64,000 bases of DNA from Baylisascaris procyonis (GCA_037389465.1 JAZARR010000256.1:39604-103603); one strand, 5' to 3'; shown: positions 25,480-38,472, counted from the first letter of the stretch. Numbers and translations are program-made. The notes: generated by a model from the letters alone, not told the origin.

Positions 25480-26105
25480 AAGAGCATTAAAGGCTCTATC
25501 AGAATCAAAAATAATCTCGGACAAAAACAAGAACTTTTCTATTAGATCGATCATTTATATGACGTGCAATTGAGAAAAATTGCATGGTCATCGATAAATG
25601 AGGGCCTATAACTGTATAAAGGAACAAGATTTGGGAAGAGTGACTAGGTACATTCGAAAGAGCATTAAAAGCTCTATCAGAATCAAAAATAATCTCGGAC
25701 AAAAACAAGAACTTTTCTATTAGATCGATCATTTATATGACGTGCAATTGAGAAAAATTGCATAGTCATCGATAAATGAGGGCCTATAACTGTATAAAGG
25801 AACAAGATTTGGGAAGAGTGACTAGGTACATTCGAAAGAGCATTAAAAGCTCTATCAGAACCAAAAATAATCTTGGACAAAAACAAGAACTTTTCTATTA
25901 GATCGAATTTTTATATGCAGTGCAATTGAGAAAAATTGCATAGTCATCGATAAATGAGGACCTATAACTGTATAAAGGAACAAGATTTGGGAAGAGTGAC
26001 TAGGTACATTCGAAAGAGCATTAAAAGCTCTATCAGAATCAAAAATAATCTCGGACAAAAACAAGAACTTTTCTATTAGATCGATCATTTATATGCAGTG
26101 CAATT
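25480..26105 (-). repeat. 178-bp tandem repeat array, left arm (about 3.5 copies)
   Basis: Unit of 178 bp containing AAAGAGCATTAAAAGCTC and TGCAATTGAGAAAAATTGCA. Copies differ by a few substitutions and by a variant with CGAATTTTTATATGCAGTGC instead of the ATCGATCATTTATATGACG form. Short open frames across it arise only from periodicity. Confidence 0.9.
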
Positions 26106-26555
26106 GAGAAAAAATAGACGTGCTGACATGTAGAGGCGATGGAAGAAAGAAATCGCTCGTTGAACTATGGAAATCCTATTACTGGTTCGAAGTGGCAGCC
26201 GCTGTCGTTTCTTGTCAGAATCGTCGGTCTCTGTCGTTGAGGCGAAGGCAACATCTGGAATGTTAAATATAATGATGATCACGACGAAAGCATACTACAT
26301 AAGTAATGGAAGTTTTGTATAGCTTGAATTAATAACATTAAAGATATAATTTTTTCTCTTTCTTAAATTTCGGTGAGTTTGGTGCTATTTCAACTGATAG
26401 CTTATCGTGGAAAAAATCAGAGATGCGCAGTCTATGTTTGACGATAATGTAGGAAATATAGCCTGCCGAGCCGGATGTAGCTATTTCTTCGAAGTATCCT
26501 TGCCAGATTCCATTCATCCCAGTGTACACGTAGATGTTCAAGTCGAAGCGAAGCA

Positions 26556-26557
<2 letters not shown>

Positions 26558-26606
<49 letters not shown>

Positions 26607-26626
26607 AATATATATATATATATATA
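26558..26626. repeat. TA microsatellite, left arm
   Basis: An almost uninterrupted TA run with one CAAA break. It is mirrored at 26930-27028 in the other arm. Confidence 0.95.
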
Positions 26627-26728
26627 ATTGACATAACGCGAATCAAATTTTATTTCCCTCACCCCAGCCTGTTATGCGCAAGAAAAACAGTTAGACTACG
26701 AACTGCTGAGTGCACGCGTCCACAACTA

Positions 26729-26825
26729 ATATATAAATAAATAAATAAATACATATATATATATTTATTTATTTATTTACTTATTTATTTATTTATTTAT
26801 TTATTCATTTATTTATTTATTTATA
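26729..26825. repeat. TTTA/AAAT repeats at the palindrome centre
   Basis: AAAT units on the left switch to TTTA units on the right around ATATATATAT near 26755-26765. This is the symmetry centre of the foldback element. Confidence 0.9.
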
Positions 26826-26927
26826 TATTAGTTGTGGACGCGTGCACTCAGCAGTTCGTAGTCTAACTGTTTTTCTTGCGCATAACAGGCTGAGGTGAGG
26901 GAAATAAAATTTGATTCGCGTCATGTC

Positions 26928-27028
<101 letters not shown>

Positions 27029-27464
27029 TGCTTCGCTTCGACTTGAACATCTACGTGTACACTGGGATGAATGGAATCTGGCAAGGATACTTCGAAGAAA
27101 TAGCTACATCCGGCTCGGCAGGCTATATTTCCTACATTATCGTCAAACATAGACTGCACATCTCTGATTTTTTCCACGATAAGCTATCAGTTGAAATAGC
27201 ACCAAACTCACCGAAATTTAAGAAAGAGAAAAAATTATGTTATTAATTTATACAAGCTATACTTATGCAGTATGCTTTCGTCGTGATCATCATTATATTT
27301 AACATTCCAGATGTTGCCTTCACCTCAACGACAGAGACCGACGATTCTGCCAGAAACGACAGCGGCTGCCACTTCGAGTAGTAGGATTTCCATAGTTCAA
27401 CGAGCGATTTCTTTCTTCCATCGCCTCTACATGTCAGCACGTCTATTTTTTCTCAATTGCACGT

Positions 27465-29320
27465 CATATAAAAATTCGATCTAATAGAAAAGTTCTCGTT
27501 TTTGTCCGAGATTATTTTTGGTTCTGATAGAGCTTTTAATGCTCTTTCGAATGTACCTAGTCACTCTTCCCAAATCTTGTTCCTTTATACAGTTATAGGC
27601 CCTCATTTATCGATGACCATGCAATTTTTCTCAATTGCACGTCATATAAATGATCGATCTAATAGAAAAGTTCTTGTTTTTGTCCGAGATTATTTTTGGT
27701 TCTGATAGAGCTTTTAATGCTCTTTCGAATGTACCTAGACACTCTTCCCAAGTCTTGTTCCTTTATACAGTTATAGGCCCTCATTTATCGATCACCATGC
27801 AATTTTTCTCAATTGCACGTCATATAAATGATCGATCTAATAGAAAAGTTCTTGTTTTTGTCCGAGATTATTTTTGATTCTGATAGAGCTTTTAATGCTC
27901 TTTCGAATGTACCTAGTCACTCTTCCCAAATCTTGTTCCTTTATACAGTTATAGGCCCTCATTTATCGATGACTATGCAATTTTTCTCAATTGCACTGCA
28001 TATAAAAATTCGATCTAATAGAAAAGTTCTTGTTTTTGTCCGAGATTATTTTTGATTCTGATAGAGCTTTTAATGCTCTTTCGAATGTACCTAGTCACTC
28101 TTCCCAAATCTTGTTCCTTTATACAGTTTTAGGCCCTCATTTATCGATGACCATGCAATTTTTCTCAATTGCACGTCATATAAATGATCGATCTAATAGA
28201 AAAGTTCTTGTTTTTGTCCGAGATTATTTTTGGTTCTGATAGAGCTTTTAATGCTCTTTCGAATGTACCTAGTCACTCTTCCCAAATCTTGTTCCTTTAT
28301 ACAGTTATAGGCCCTCATTTATCGATGACCATGCAATTTTTCTCAATTGCACGTCATATAAATGATCGATCTAATAGAAAAGTTCTTGTTTTTGTCCGAG
28401 ATTATTTTTGGTTCTGATAGAGCTTTTAATGCTCTTTCGAATGTACCTAGTCACTCTTCCCAAGTCTTGTTCCTTTATACAGTCATAGGCCCTCATTTAT
28501 CGATGACCATGCAATTTTTCTCAATTGCACGTCATATAAATGATCGATCTAATAGAAAAGTTCTTGTTTTTGTCCGAGATTATTTTTGATTCTGATAGAG
28601 CTTTTAATGCTCTTTCGAATGTACCTAGTCACTCTTCCCAAATCTTGTTCCTTTATACAGTTATAGGCCCTCATTTATCGATGACTATGCAATTTTTCTC
28701 AATTGCACTGCATATAAAAATTCGATCTAATAGAAAAGTTCTTGTTTTTGTCCGAGATTATTTTTGATTCTGATAGAGCTTTTAATGCTCTTTCGAATGT
28801 ACCTAGTCACTCTTCCCAAATCTTGTTCCTTTATACAGTTTTAGGCCCTCATTTATCGATGACCATGCAATTTTTCTCAATTGCACGTCATATAAATGAT
28901 CGATCTAATAGAAAAGTTCTTGTTTTTGTCCGAGATTATTTTTGGTTCTGATAGAGCTTTTAATGCTCTTTCGAATGTACCTAGTCACTCTTCCCAAATC
29001 TTGTTCCTTTATACAGTTATAGGCCCTCATTTATCGATGACCATGCAATTTTTCTCAATTGCACTGCATATAAAAATTCGATCTAATAGAAAAGTTCTTG
29101 TTTTTGTCCGAGATTATTTTTGATTCTGATAGAGCTTTTAATGCTCTTTCGAATGTACCTAGTCACTCTTCCCAAATCTTGTTCCTTTATACAGTTATAG
29201 GCCCTCATTTATCGATGACCATGCAATTTTTCTCAATTGCACGTCATATAAATGATCGATCTAATAGAAAATTTCTTGTTTTTGTCCGAGATTATTTTTG
29301 ATTCTGATAGAGCCTTTAAT
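27465..29320 (+). repeat. 178-bp tandem repeat array, right arm (about 10.4 copies)
   Basis: Same unit as the left-arm array in opposite orientation, with three times as many copies. The variants alternate in a higher-order pattern: the stretch from about 27830 to 28185 is nearly repeated at about 28540 to 28897. Confidence 0.92.
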
Positions 29321-29507
29321 GCTCTTTCGAATGTGTCGAAATCCGTTGTTCGAATCTCATTTCCTTACTGTATATTTTCACATTTATTGCGACGATTTAT
29401 TTCAGAGTGACCAGTGCCGCGTCGCTCGCTGAAGACGCGCGCGGTCTCTCTCCGTCTCTCTCTTGCGCCTGCGCTTGTGGCTAATGTTACCCTCACCGTG
29501 GCTGAGG

Positions 29508-29690
29508 ACCCACAGTTGGACGAATGAATGAATTTACTGACATAGAGTGGCGCTTTTATACGCTTTTACAAAGAAGAGTGGCGCTTTTATACGCTTTTAC
29601 AAAGAAAAACATTCTGACAAATGATTCACATTTTTGTTTCGAAGAATTCATAGATATGAGAAATAAACATTTCCAAGTCAAAACAATTTG
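29508..29690 (-). repeat. BEL2 3' LTR remnant with duplicated TATA segment
   Basis: On the minus strand a unit of about 30 bp containing GCGTATAAAAGCGCCACTCT occurs twice in tandem. CTATGTCAGTAAATTCATTC follows, then an end near TCCTCAGCCAC. The last part matches the TATAAGC...CTATGTCAATAAATTC sequence at 59541-59570, which supports an LTR R/U5 origin. I could not place the LTR start exactly. Confidence 0.55.
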
Positions 29691-29737
29691 AGAAAGAGAA
29701 GAGTTTTGGATCGTATGAATGACTGTTTTGAGAATTG

Positions 29738-31620
29738 TTAGCCGACAACGGCATTTTCGTTATGTTCAGTGTTTGCTTCTTCTCGACACTCCCCGCGGGA
29801 AGTTTTCGTCGTTCGCATTGTTCTGGTCTCTCGGAGAATCGAACTTCTTAGTGGAGAGAAAATCATTTCTGGTTTACTTTCCACTCTTTCCTTCAATTGC
29901 ACCTCTTGGAGTGTCCTCTGTGGAATAGTATGGCTTCGTGGCGCTTTCTGCAGTTCCGCTCCTGTGTCTTCCGTTTCTGGCACCCGAAGTTGCACTTGCA
30001 CTTGTTTCGTCCGCCGTTTAATTTCGCATCTACACGTCAGCACTGCGCCTATTCCAAGTGCGATGAGGATGGAAACTGTTATTGTGGTTTTAATCGCGAC
30101 ACCACTGACATCATCCAGAGCTTCTTGAATTTTGTGTGTGGCCACGCCAATTTCTCGTTCGGCTTCCCACAGTAGTCGTTCACCTTCATCACGTGGGGAA
30201 TCAATTCCGCTTTTCCGTATCCCACTTGAAATTGTGCCACCTTCCTTGAAACGTTTCATCTCTGCTGAAAGCATGGACAAGGCGAGGCTGATTCTTTCTT
30301 TCTCGATTGATGGCAAAGCTCCTGCCTTGAACGTTTGATGCCGAATTGCTGGGATATTTCTTGAAGAGAAGTTATCGAAGCTCTCTATCCCCTTTTCATT
30401 GCAAGGATAGATGAGCAATGAATTTGTGTCCCGTAGAGTTGCGCAGACATCTTCCCTTTGCAGTAGCATTCTCCCAGCCACAGTTGGAGGTGCTGCTTTG
30501 GCGTTGATTGTGAGTGCATTCGTTAATTCACAAACTGATCTCCACACAGCCCGAAACTTTTCGTTAATCTGATCTTTCAAAAGCTCATAAACAAATCGTA
30601 GCTTTGCGTTTATGGGATCATGTGAAGCTTCCGATGATTGAGGCGAATTGGCAAAAATTGTCGCATATTCTACACACGGTTTACGTGTGTCTCCGTCAAT
30701 ATCGTCGATGATGGGTCTGTTCGCTTCAAATGCAACCAATTCATCCGATTAATCTCGACTGGATGAGATTTTATCCATTGCCTGAAGTCTCCTGAGACTC
30801 TTGTGTCATTGAAGACGACGATGAAGTTGTTGTCCATCCAGTGCACTCCACTCAAGCTGCATTCACTGAAGGACCCAGGGTATTCTCAAAGGTAAAGGAA
30901 GCTTCCAAATCGGGAACAAGTACAGAGTGAGAAGTTGCGAAAACTTCATGCTCTCCGAGAGATTGAAAGTGGCAAATTGATTTTGCCTCTGAAGCATTCC
31001 ATAGGAGAGTGTAGTCCGTGAGACAGAAACTATCCGTGATTTTACATTTTGTTGTGAAGTCCGCGGTGGTTGTGATCAATTTGTCGTCATTGTAAATAGC
31101 TAAGAAGCCGAATTGAACGACGTAGTTTGACGTTGTGATACAACGTGTGCCTCACAGTCCGTAAGAGAATCCTTCGGGAAAGTTTGTCTCCCAGCGGTCA
31201 CGTGCTCGTTGTACCATTGGACTTTCGTTGAACTGTTTGTTAGTAGCCAACTCTGAACATACTTGGAGGGAGATCGCACTAACATTTTTATAATCGGCCG
31301 TTAACTGCAGAGTCCAGTGGAGAAATGAGTTCGTGCGCAATGTACGAGAAATGTTGGTGCAGGACACGGCTGGAATCAAAACGTGAGTGCGGCTGTAAAT
31401 TGTGGCCTTTGTCCAGACTGTGGTCTCTGAATTGCTGATTTGCGAACAGTTTTGAAGGTGGGGATATCTCAATTGCACCCCGGCTTTCGATGCGTTGTAC
31501 CACAATTGTGCCGACGCGGCGTTTATCCTACTGCTAACAACGGTAATTAACATGAGGCAAGCGACAACCGATAGATTCACGCCGAGTTGGCGCGCTTTGG
31601 AACGGATGAGCGGACCTCCG
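29738..31620 (-). pseudogene. BEL2 env-like gene, broken
   Basis: Follows integrase, as in BEL1. It starts with a hydrophobic signal-like stretch near 31530-31590, then a Cys- and Asn-X-Ser/Thr-rich ectodomain in several frames. A long open frame (29738-30739) follows, with a transmembrane helix near 30030-30090 and a charged cytoplasmic tail of about 90 residues. At least two breaks lie between 30740 and 31160. The role is inferred from order and topology. Confidence 0.55.
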
Positions 31621-34600
31621 TGAACTGAGGTCGAATTGTCCTTGCCCGAATTAGCGTCTTCATGGCTTTCTGGATTGCTAGGCTCCTCCGACTCCGAGCG
31701 TGAGGCGTCACTATCAGTGATCTCAAGTGGAAAAAGGAGGTTTACTGGACGAGTAATTTTTCGTTGAAAACCACACTGAAGTTCGACGGAACGAATTTTC
31801 CCGTCTTTTCCTTCGATTAGTTTTGAAATGATGCCAAGCTTCCATAAAGCTCTTGGCTTTGATTCATCGTGAATAAGCACTACATGACCCGGTTGAGGCT
31901 CGTTAGCGTTAACTAACCTTGGGGTCCGATGTTGACGTTGCGAGCGTTCTCGTAAGGCAAGTAGATACTCGGTCTCCCAGACCTTCCAGAATCGTTCAAC
32001 GAATCTGTTGGATTCTGACCATGCATCCAGTAGTTTGTCGCAGTTGTTAATTGTTGGGTAGTATTCTTCTCCAGTATCTGAGTTTGCTTCCGTTTTTACG
32101 ACAACTTCCATTGCCTTGTTTGGTGTCGCAGCAATAAGATCGATTGGTCGAATCACTTGTAGTGACTCCTTATCGACATATGTCAAAGGTCTTGAGTTGA
32201 CGATAGCTTCGCACTCGCTCAGTAAGGTTTGCAGAAGTTCGTCGTCGACAAAGGCTGTACCAATCATTCATCGAAGGGCTTTCTTCGTGATTTGAACCAT
32301 CCTCTCGTAAATGCCCCCTTGCCAGGGAGCCCTTTCTGTGATATGTGTCCATCGAATTTCATTTAGGATCTGGTCAGTCGCCCTTTCCGCGAGGAGGAAC
32401 GTGGAAGCGTTGTCAGACAATATTGTTCTCGGTTGACCTCTACGAGCTATGAATCGACGTAGGCATAATAAGAAGGCTTGACTTGAACAGTCGGAAACGA
32501 CTTCGAGATGAACAGCCCGGGACCACAGACACGTAAAAAGTGCTATCCAGCGTTTTGTCCCACCCTTTCCATTTTCTTCGACGCTCTTGTTTTTGACATG
32601 AATGGGCCCGAAATAGTCAAGTCCGACGTCTGCGAAAGGTTTGCCAGGAACGGTGCGAGCAGTTGGTAATGGTGGAAACTTAGGAAGTCGAAACGGTCGT
32701 GCACGCCAGCGTCGACAGTCCATGCAATATCGGTTGATCGTCCTTTGGACAGTTGCCCTCCCCTGAGGGATCCAGAATAGTTGTCTCATTGTATTGAGTG
32801 CTTGAGCAGATCCAGCATGAGCGAGTCGTTTGTGTGTTTCCAAGATCAGCAGACGAGTCACAGTACTATGTTTGGGCAGGAAGATTGGACGGATTGACGC
32901 TGCTGGCAGCCTGGAGGTTATTATTCGTCCTCCACATCTATACACCCCGTCACTGCAGGACATTTCGAAAGAGTTAATTTCAGTTTCACCGATAACCTTT
33001 TGCGCGTCGCGAATGAGGCACTGTTTTGCTTCCTTGAAGTCGGTTGCAGAGAATGGTCCTGTCGCGCTGATTTTCATCCAGCAGGCCGATGAATGAGGTT
33101 TACTGATTTTCCGAAGAAATCGGAGTGTGGTTGCTGTAGTTCTTAGCAGGCGGTTCCAGCTGCTAAATCGATCGGCATTGAAAACGTGCTCAGCTGAATG
33201 TTGCCTCTCGAGTACCTCACAGACGGTGCTATCGACAACTTTTGCACCGCTTGCTGGATTTGGATCAGTTGGTAGTCCAGTCTGATCAGGCCAGTTGTCC
33301 GGTGCTTTTGAAATAAAAGAGGGTCCTTGCCACCACTGTAAGTTGTTAACGAGTTCTTCTGGTTTGAGACCTCGTGTTGCCAGGTCCGCTGGATTCAGAT
33401 CTCCTGGTACGAAGCGAAATTGAACATTCTTTACGGCTCTGATTTTTTGTATTTGGTTTCGGACAAACCGATCTCGTTCATTGTTGAAGATTACCCAAGA
33501 TAATGCAATTTGACTGTCGGACCACAAATACAGTGGAACGTTTAAATTCATTTGCCTGCTAACGTAATCGATTAGTCGGGAGCCTATAAGAATTCCTAGA
33601 AGCTCGAGACGCGCAATTGTCATTCCTTTGATGGGCGCTAGACGATTCTTTGACATGACAAGAGAAGAACCTTCTGTGGAGGTAGCGAACACTACGGACG
33701 CGTATGCCGCTTTAGAAGAGTCGACAAAGCAATGAAGAGACTTCGGTTGCCCAATTTGCCGTTTGATGCTAATAGGTTGACTATGCCATCCTTGAATAAG
33801 TGTTTTTGCTCGCTGAAACTCAGCTTTCTTGAGCGTATCGTCCCATCCGTACTCCACGTGCCAGAGCGTTTGGATAAAGACCTTGATCGGCAGCGTTGCT
33901 GGTGTCAGATACCCAAGTGGGTTGAATACGCTGGCTACCCACGATAGCAACGTTCGCTTTGTCATGTCACCGAACTCGAATTTTTTTAATATAAACGAAA
34001 TTTTGTCTGTGCGCACGTCCCATGGGATGTCGAGAATTTTTGCATTTGTCTCGTTTTGACGATCCTCTACTTTCCAACGCTCTCGAAGTGCTGCGGAATT
34101 TGAATTTAGCTCTCGTAGATTCATTCCCGCAAATTGGAACAGTTTCTTGCTTGCATCACATTTCTTTGCAGCCTCGTCAGTAGTTGCTGCTGTGAGCATG
34201 ATGTTGTCCACGTACATGTTGTGCAGCAGCTCCTGTGCAACAGCTGAATCGTTGTGTAGTTTGAGGTGATGGCGAATTGTAGTCGCGAGAAGAGAAGGTG
34301 AAGCGACCACGCCGAAAGGGATTCTCGCGAATCGAAATATACGCAGATTGTCCCTCGTCGGTTGGCTATTCAGATTCTTCAGCCACAGGAAGCGAGTAGA
34401 GTCGCGATCACTTTCCCTCAAACCGATCTTAAAAAGGCTTTCTCCAAATCTCCCATGACTACTACTGTCGGAACTCGAAACTGCAGTAAAATACCTGTCA
34501 AATCAGGGAGATATATTGGCCCTCGCAAGATCGCGTCATTCAAACTATAACCATTTTTTCTCATTTTGCTCGATGCGTCGTAAACGAGTCGAATTTTCGT

Positions 34601-34639
34601 TGTGCTACTCGTTGGTTTCATAACAGCTTGAATGGGCAT
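31621..34639 (-). pseudogene. pol: BEL2 pol: RT, RNase H and integrase
   Basis: The RT start (KIRLVYDASSKMRKNG, YLPDLTGILLQFRVP) is at 34418-34639. After a one-base frame change the main frame 32268-34421 has FRFARIPFGVVASPSLL, YVDNIMLTA, an RNase H with FVDSSKAAYASV and LWSDSQIALSW, and integrase with CMDCRRWRARPF, FADVGLDYFGPI, TILSDNAS and APWQGGIYERM. An in-frame TGA then interrupts integrase (CGA TGA ATG), after which the same frame continues to 31152 with VNSRPLTYVDKE and LWKLGIISKL. Dead copy. Confidence 0.85.
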
Positions 34640-34960
34640 TGTGAAGCTCCGACCAGAGTGTTGGCTCCGTTCAGCCGAGCCACCCCGTCCAACACCTCAT
34701 CGGGACAAGTGTGGTGGACAAGTCCCGGCAGTCATAGGAGGAACGACGGTGAATCGGCTCGTCAGCATCCGATGGGCAGGAGATGAGCCTAAGCCCTAAC
34801 CTTCACGCGACCAACCTGCAAGAAGGAGAGGCCGACCTAAAGACCACGGGAACCAACTGGACCAGAGAGGCATTGGGTCAGAGTAGGCGGAAGCGATATG
34901 AAGAGACATGTATTCATAATGAATGCTGTGTTCATTGAAATAAATAAATAAATAAATAAA
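34640..34960 (+). mobile_element. 5'-truncated RTE-type LINE 3' end with 12-bp TSD
   Basis: Ends with GAAGCGATATGAAGAGAC, an AATGAATGC segment and an AAATAAATAAAT tail, the same 3' end as the RTE copies at 51.4 kb and 59.8 kb. It is flanked by perfect 12-bp duplications TTGAATGGGCAT at 34628-34639 and 34961-34972. It splits the BEL2 reverse transcriptase, so it is younger than BEL2. Confidence 0.88.
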
Positions 34961-35070
34961 TTGAATGGGCATATAGTATGTATGCTTCTGTTCGGGCTTG
35001 TTCGTAACATCCTCGATGATACCTGCCTCTAGCTGCTCCTTGAGAAGTTTGTCACATTGCAGGAGCAGAC

Positions 35071-36312
35071 AAACAGCAACACCACCTATTGAGCAGTCAA
35101 TCTTGGCCGTTGAAAGAATTCTACTAGTAAGATTTGACCAATGAAAAAATTTGATTAAATACAATCAGAACTCCGCCCATTGCTACTAATAAGAAAGTCC
35201 AATATGTCTGTCGGCCAGTACAGCGCATTTACGAAGAGAAGTGCTTGCAAATTTCAGCTGTAAAAAACCAAACAATTTCCTTGAGATTTACTGCTAACAT
35301 ATGGATAGAAATAGTGAAAAAAGATTCCACGATTTCTATTTTTATAATCACCCATCATCGAACTCTTCGAAATTTTTTATGTAACATTTGTTCAACTCGA
35401 TTCCTTCTAAAGGTAAAGCAACATAGCGAGTGAGTGAATATACGGCTACTATTGCCTTTCATTCATTTGCTCATGTAACAAGTGAATCATAGCCTTTTAT
35501 CAGTTCAACTGACCGACTGACCAGATCCAAGATTAACTTATTTAAAACCAAATCCTGAATAAATGGTTGGAACTGACCTTAACCTTTTGACGGAGGTCTT
35601 TGATGGCAATCCTAGAAGTAGAGTTCATTCTATAAATTCAATAAATTTGAGCATCTCGTTGCGATAGTGATAACTCATAGTGGAGACAATATCATCGCAT
35701 ACGTTATAAAGATGTGTACCCCAATGCACAAATTTCAATACCTGTGATTGCAATGTGAAGCAGCTACTGAAATAAGAAAGAATATATTCTCTACACTCTC
35801 TTATAAACAATATTGCTCAATTTTTGAAGTGAAACTCTATAAAGTTGCATCCAATCGTGTACGATAAACTAGTGAAGAACCAAACTAGAAAAGTTTTCGC
35901 AGTGAACGAGGTGCATAAGATGGGGATAAACCGATTAACTCCTCGAATCGGATCCATATTAACTCCTTTTCGAATCGGATCGGATCTGATCTTTCATATT
36001 TCTTTTTATCTAGGATAATCTTTCACTGCAGTTTATTTAGTCGTCCACCGTTTTAACAACTTTGTTTCAATTGTCATAATAAGTAACGAATGCTCCATGC
36101 CTTATTATTAAGGTCTAGCAAATTCGCTTCACAAAATTGCAATATGATGACGTCATATTCGTGTACATACATATATGTATATCTATCTCATATCAGCTTG
36201 AAAAGCGTTGAAACCGGAATTAAGAAATCAGTTGGCTGTAACGTACATTAAATGTGGTCGCATATATCATCTTTCACAATGATCTATGCAATTTGAGATG
36301 AGCTACAAATAT
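35071..36312. other. No gene recognised
   Basis: AT-rich DNA between the truncated BEL2 end and a possible minus-strand gene end. A 62-codon minus-strand open stretch at 35625-35810 has no recognisable motif. Confidence 0.4.
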
Positions 36313-36844
36313 TTAAATGTGCTGAAGATTTGTGTACATTTTACAGCAAGATGCAATTTGTGCAATAAGCTGCCCCCTAAGAGCCCAAATGGTTCCTTTC
36401 TGATATTTAAAGGCAGCGCGAAATCAAGAAAGGAAAACAAGAGAATGAAACTACAATTAAAAAGACTCTGTAATAATTAACGTTCGTTGTGAAATTTCGG
36501 GCAATTAAGAACTGAAAACTCATCAATAACTGCATAAAACTTAGCACTATTTGTACTTTTCAAAAATGTATTTATTGCAAACAGTTCTAAAGGGAACAAT
36601 ACTCCTCGCAAATTTACTTTGCAGAACTCATTGCAGCAAAAAATAAAACGATGATGGGCTCACCCTTGGAGAACATTCCTGAAAAGTTCGTCTATACTCA
36701 GTTTTGAGTCACTAATATAATCATCCATCTCGGCGATACGTCTCAACTCATCATCAAGCAAATCTTCAAAAAATCTCTCCTCATCGTTAGCTGACCATTG
36801 TTCAGCATCGACAATGTGCAATGATCTCTCTATTACATTTTCAG
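36313..36844 (-). CDS. Two terminal exons of an unrecognised gene
   Basis: Exon 36664-36844 has a TTTGCAG acceptor and a GTGAGC donor. It encodes an acidic helix-rich segment (DEERFFEDLLDDELRRIAEM). A 21-codon exon at 36313-36376 after CTCTTAG joins in phase and ends in TAA. The clean splice sites and unbroken acidic frame support coding. It could be the 3' end of the gene at 38.7-41.6 kb or of a separate gene. Confidence 0.4.
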
Positions 36845-37040
36845 CTGCAAATTAAATTTCTGAAATATTCGTATTCGGATCGAGAGTATGAGGAAGAATC
36901 CAATGAAAAGAATAATATTACGTCTGAATGTACCATATAAAATAAACAATCAGTTTATTCGTAATCATGTCCCATTAAAAATTACAAGCTTATATGAGCC
37001 TAACTGTGACTACGGTCGTGTTTAATCCAGACTGTTTAAG

Positions 37041-37504
37041 CTAAACGATGTTGGCCATGGTCACATCCGCTTTCTTAAGTGAAAACTCCCAGGCGATAAA
37101 GGAACAAGCGGAGAAGCCAGCAGATTCCATCTGGAAATTTTTGAAATCCTTTTGACGAAAACGACCTTTTTTCGATAAAAGATGAGGGGGGATGCAGTGA
37201 GGGCAGAAAATTTCATATGTAGAGGCGGCCATCGAAGACTGCACAGCTTCAGAATACGGCGAAAGGAAAAGAGCGAAATCAAATAGGCAGTAAACATATT
37301 CATCAAAACCTTCCGAAAAACTTCAGCTCTCCGATAACAGAAAAAGAACAGTGAAAACGAACACGTTGTAAGTTCGATCGATTTCTGCTCGAAAGGTTTC
37401 GACAGTATCCAAATATCTTCCAAATCATTGGTAAACAAAGCAACAATCCTGAACGCCATCCATTGATATGCCGCTTCATATGCACGGAATGCACAGACAT
37501 TTAC
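37041..37504 (-). other. Ambiguous open region, possible exons
   Basis: A good acceptor (ATTTGCAG) at 37505 opens a 148-codon frame. A second frame over 37041-37260 contains EIFCPHCIPPHLL and ends in TAG. I cannot decide which frame, if either, is used. It lies between the 38.65-kb donor and the 36.84-kb acceptor of minus-strand exons. Confidence 0.25.
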
Positions 37505-37919
37505 CTGCAAATGTGGACATTAGTACTCTGCAAAAATTCCATTCAAATTTAAGAGAACAACACGAGTAAACAAAAACAACGAGAATAACCTGTCAATGCG
37601 TCGTTCGCGTAACAAACCTATGCTCGTTCTAGAGTGCAAACTTACTAGCAAATTCAGAAGTGACATAGAGACTGCATTTGTGCTGTCCACGTTCACATGT
37701 GAACTGACTTTAGGATATTTGGCGTTGCATGCTTGATGACGCGATACGATTAAAGAAAATGTTCGAAGCTCGAAGTGTCCTTAGCAAGGAAACGAAAGAC
37801 CGACATTGGAGACCGATCCACTTCTTTCACTTTCCGATTCCATCTCTCCTCCACTTAATAATGTTCATATATTTGAAATATACATAAGAGTGAATAAACT
37901 AACAGTACTGCCAACTGGA

Positions 37920-38472
37920 TATTTCGTTGCGATGTTTCCTTCACAATTTGAAACATTTCTGCAAATTCCATAAACAGCCTGCCCCTTCTAAATCCCGTCA
38001 ATTATTTCGATTCCTACATAATTCCACTTTATCGCTGCGTTTACAACACAACCACGAGCAGCTAATTCAACGCTGTGATCATACCTGCAAATCCATACCA
38101 ATACTCCCAGATTGTCCAAACATGCTTTATCGGGAAAATTTCAATTTGCCCTTCCTCCTATTCGACATGCGCTTCAGTTCCGCTTGACACAAGATGCTGC
38201 AGCACGAAATGTTCTGCATAATTTCCAGCTTTACTTTATACGAGTCTGGAATGTGTTCCCCACCGATATCCTTAATGCATCCATTCCTACAGCTTTCAAG
38301 CTGGGGCTGAGTTGTTTCGATCTACACACTCTACTGCTCCTCTAACGTATTAAATGTCTATTCGCCTAAATTATGACTTGGCGGAAGTTTTGTATCTCAT
38401 CGCTCTTCATACTTACACACTTGTGTATGCCTTCTCACCTAGAGATGTTGAAATAAATGAATAAATAAATGA
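37920..38472 (+). mobile_element. 3' end of a LINE, truncated
   Basis: Encodes a degraded C-terminal tail typical of LINE ORF2 (FIRVWNVFPTDILNASIPTAF near 38240-38300). After the stop near 38343 come about 90 bp and a GAAATAAATGAATAAATAAATG tail-like end. The 5' limit is uncertain. It differs from the RTE family at 59.8 kb. Confidence 0.6.

Larger units (their letters stand above)
29508..35070 (-). mobile_element. BEL2: degraded BEL/Pao retrotransposon, 5' truncated
   Basis: Minus-strand order: end of RT start domain, RT, RNase H, integrase, env-like gene, LTR remnant. It has no gag or protease; homology begins at about 35070 with CDKLLKEQLEAGIIEDV. It is interrupted by a LINE fragment at 34640-34960, a frameshift near 34420 and an in-frame TGA at about 32268. 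The LTR end abuts the GCNA splice acceptor once the foldback element is removed. A related LTR start region is seen at 59540-59610. Confidence 0.82.

Noticed and set aside
27465..29320. CRISPR-like regular repeat array
   Set aside because: Units are contiguous 178-bp tandem repeats with no unique spacers, in a eukaryotic genome.
36146..36155. CRE-like TGACGTCA site
   Set aside because: A single 8-mer in intergenic DNA with no promoter nearby.
37061..37510. 149-aa membrane-like protein
   Set aside because: Not accepted as a gene: a competing frame over the same DNA looks equally plausible, so it is reported only as an ambiguous open region.
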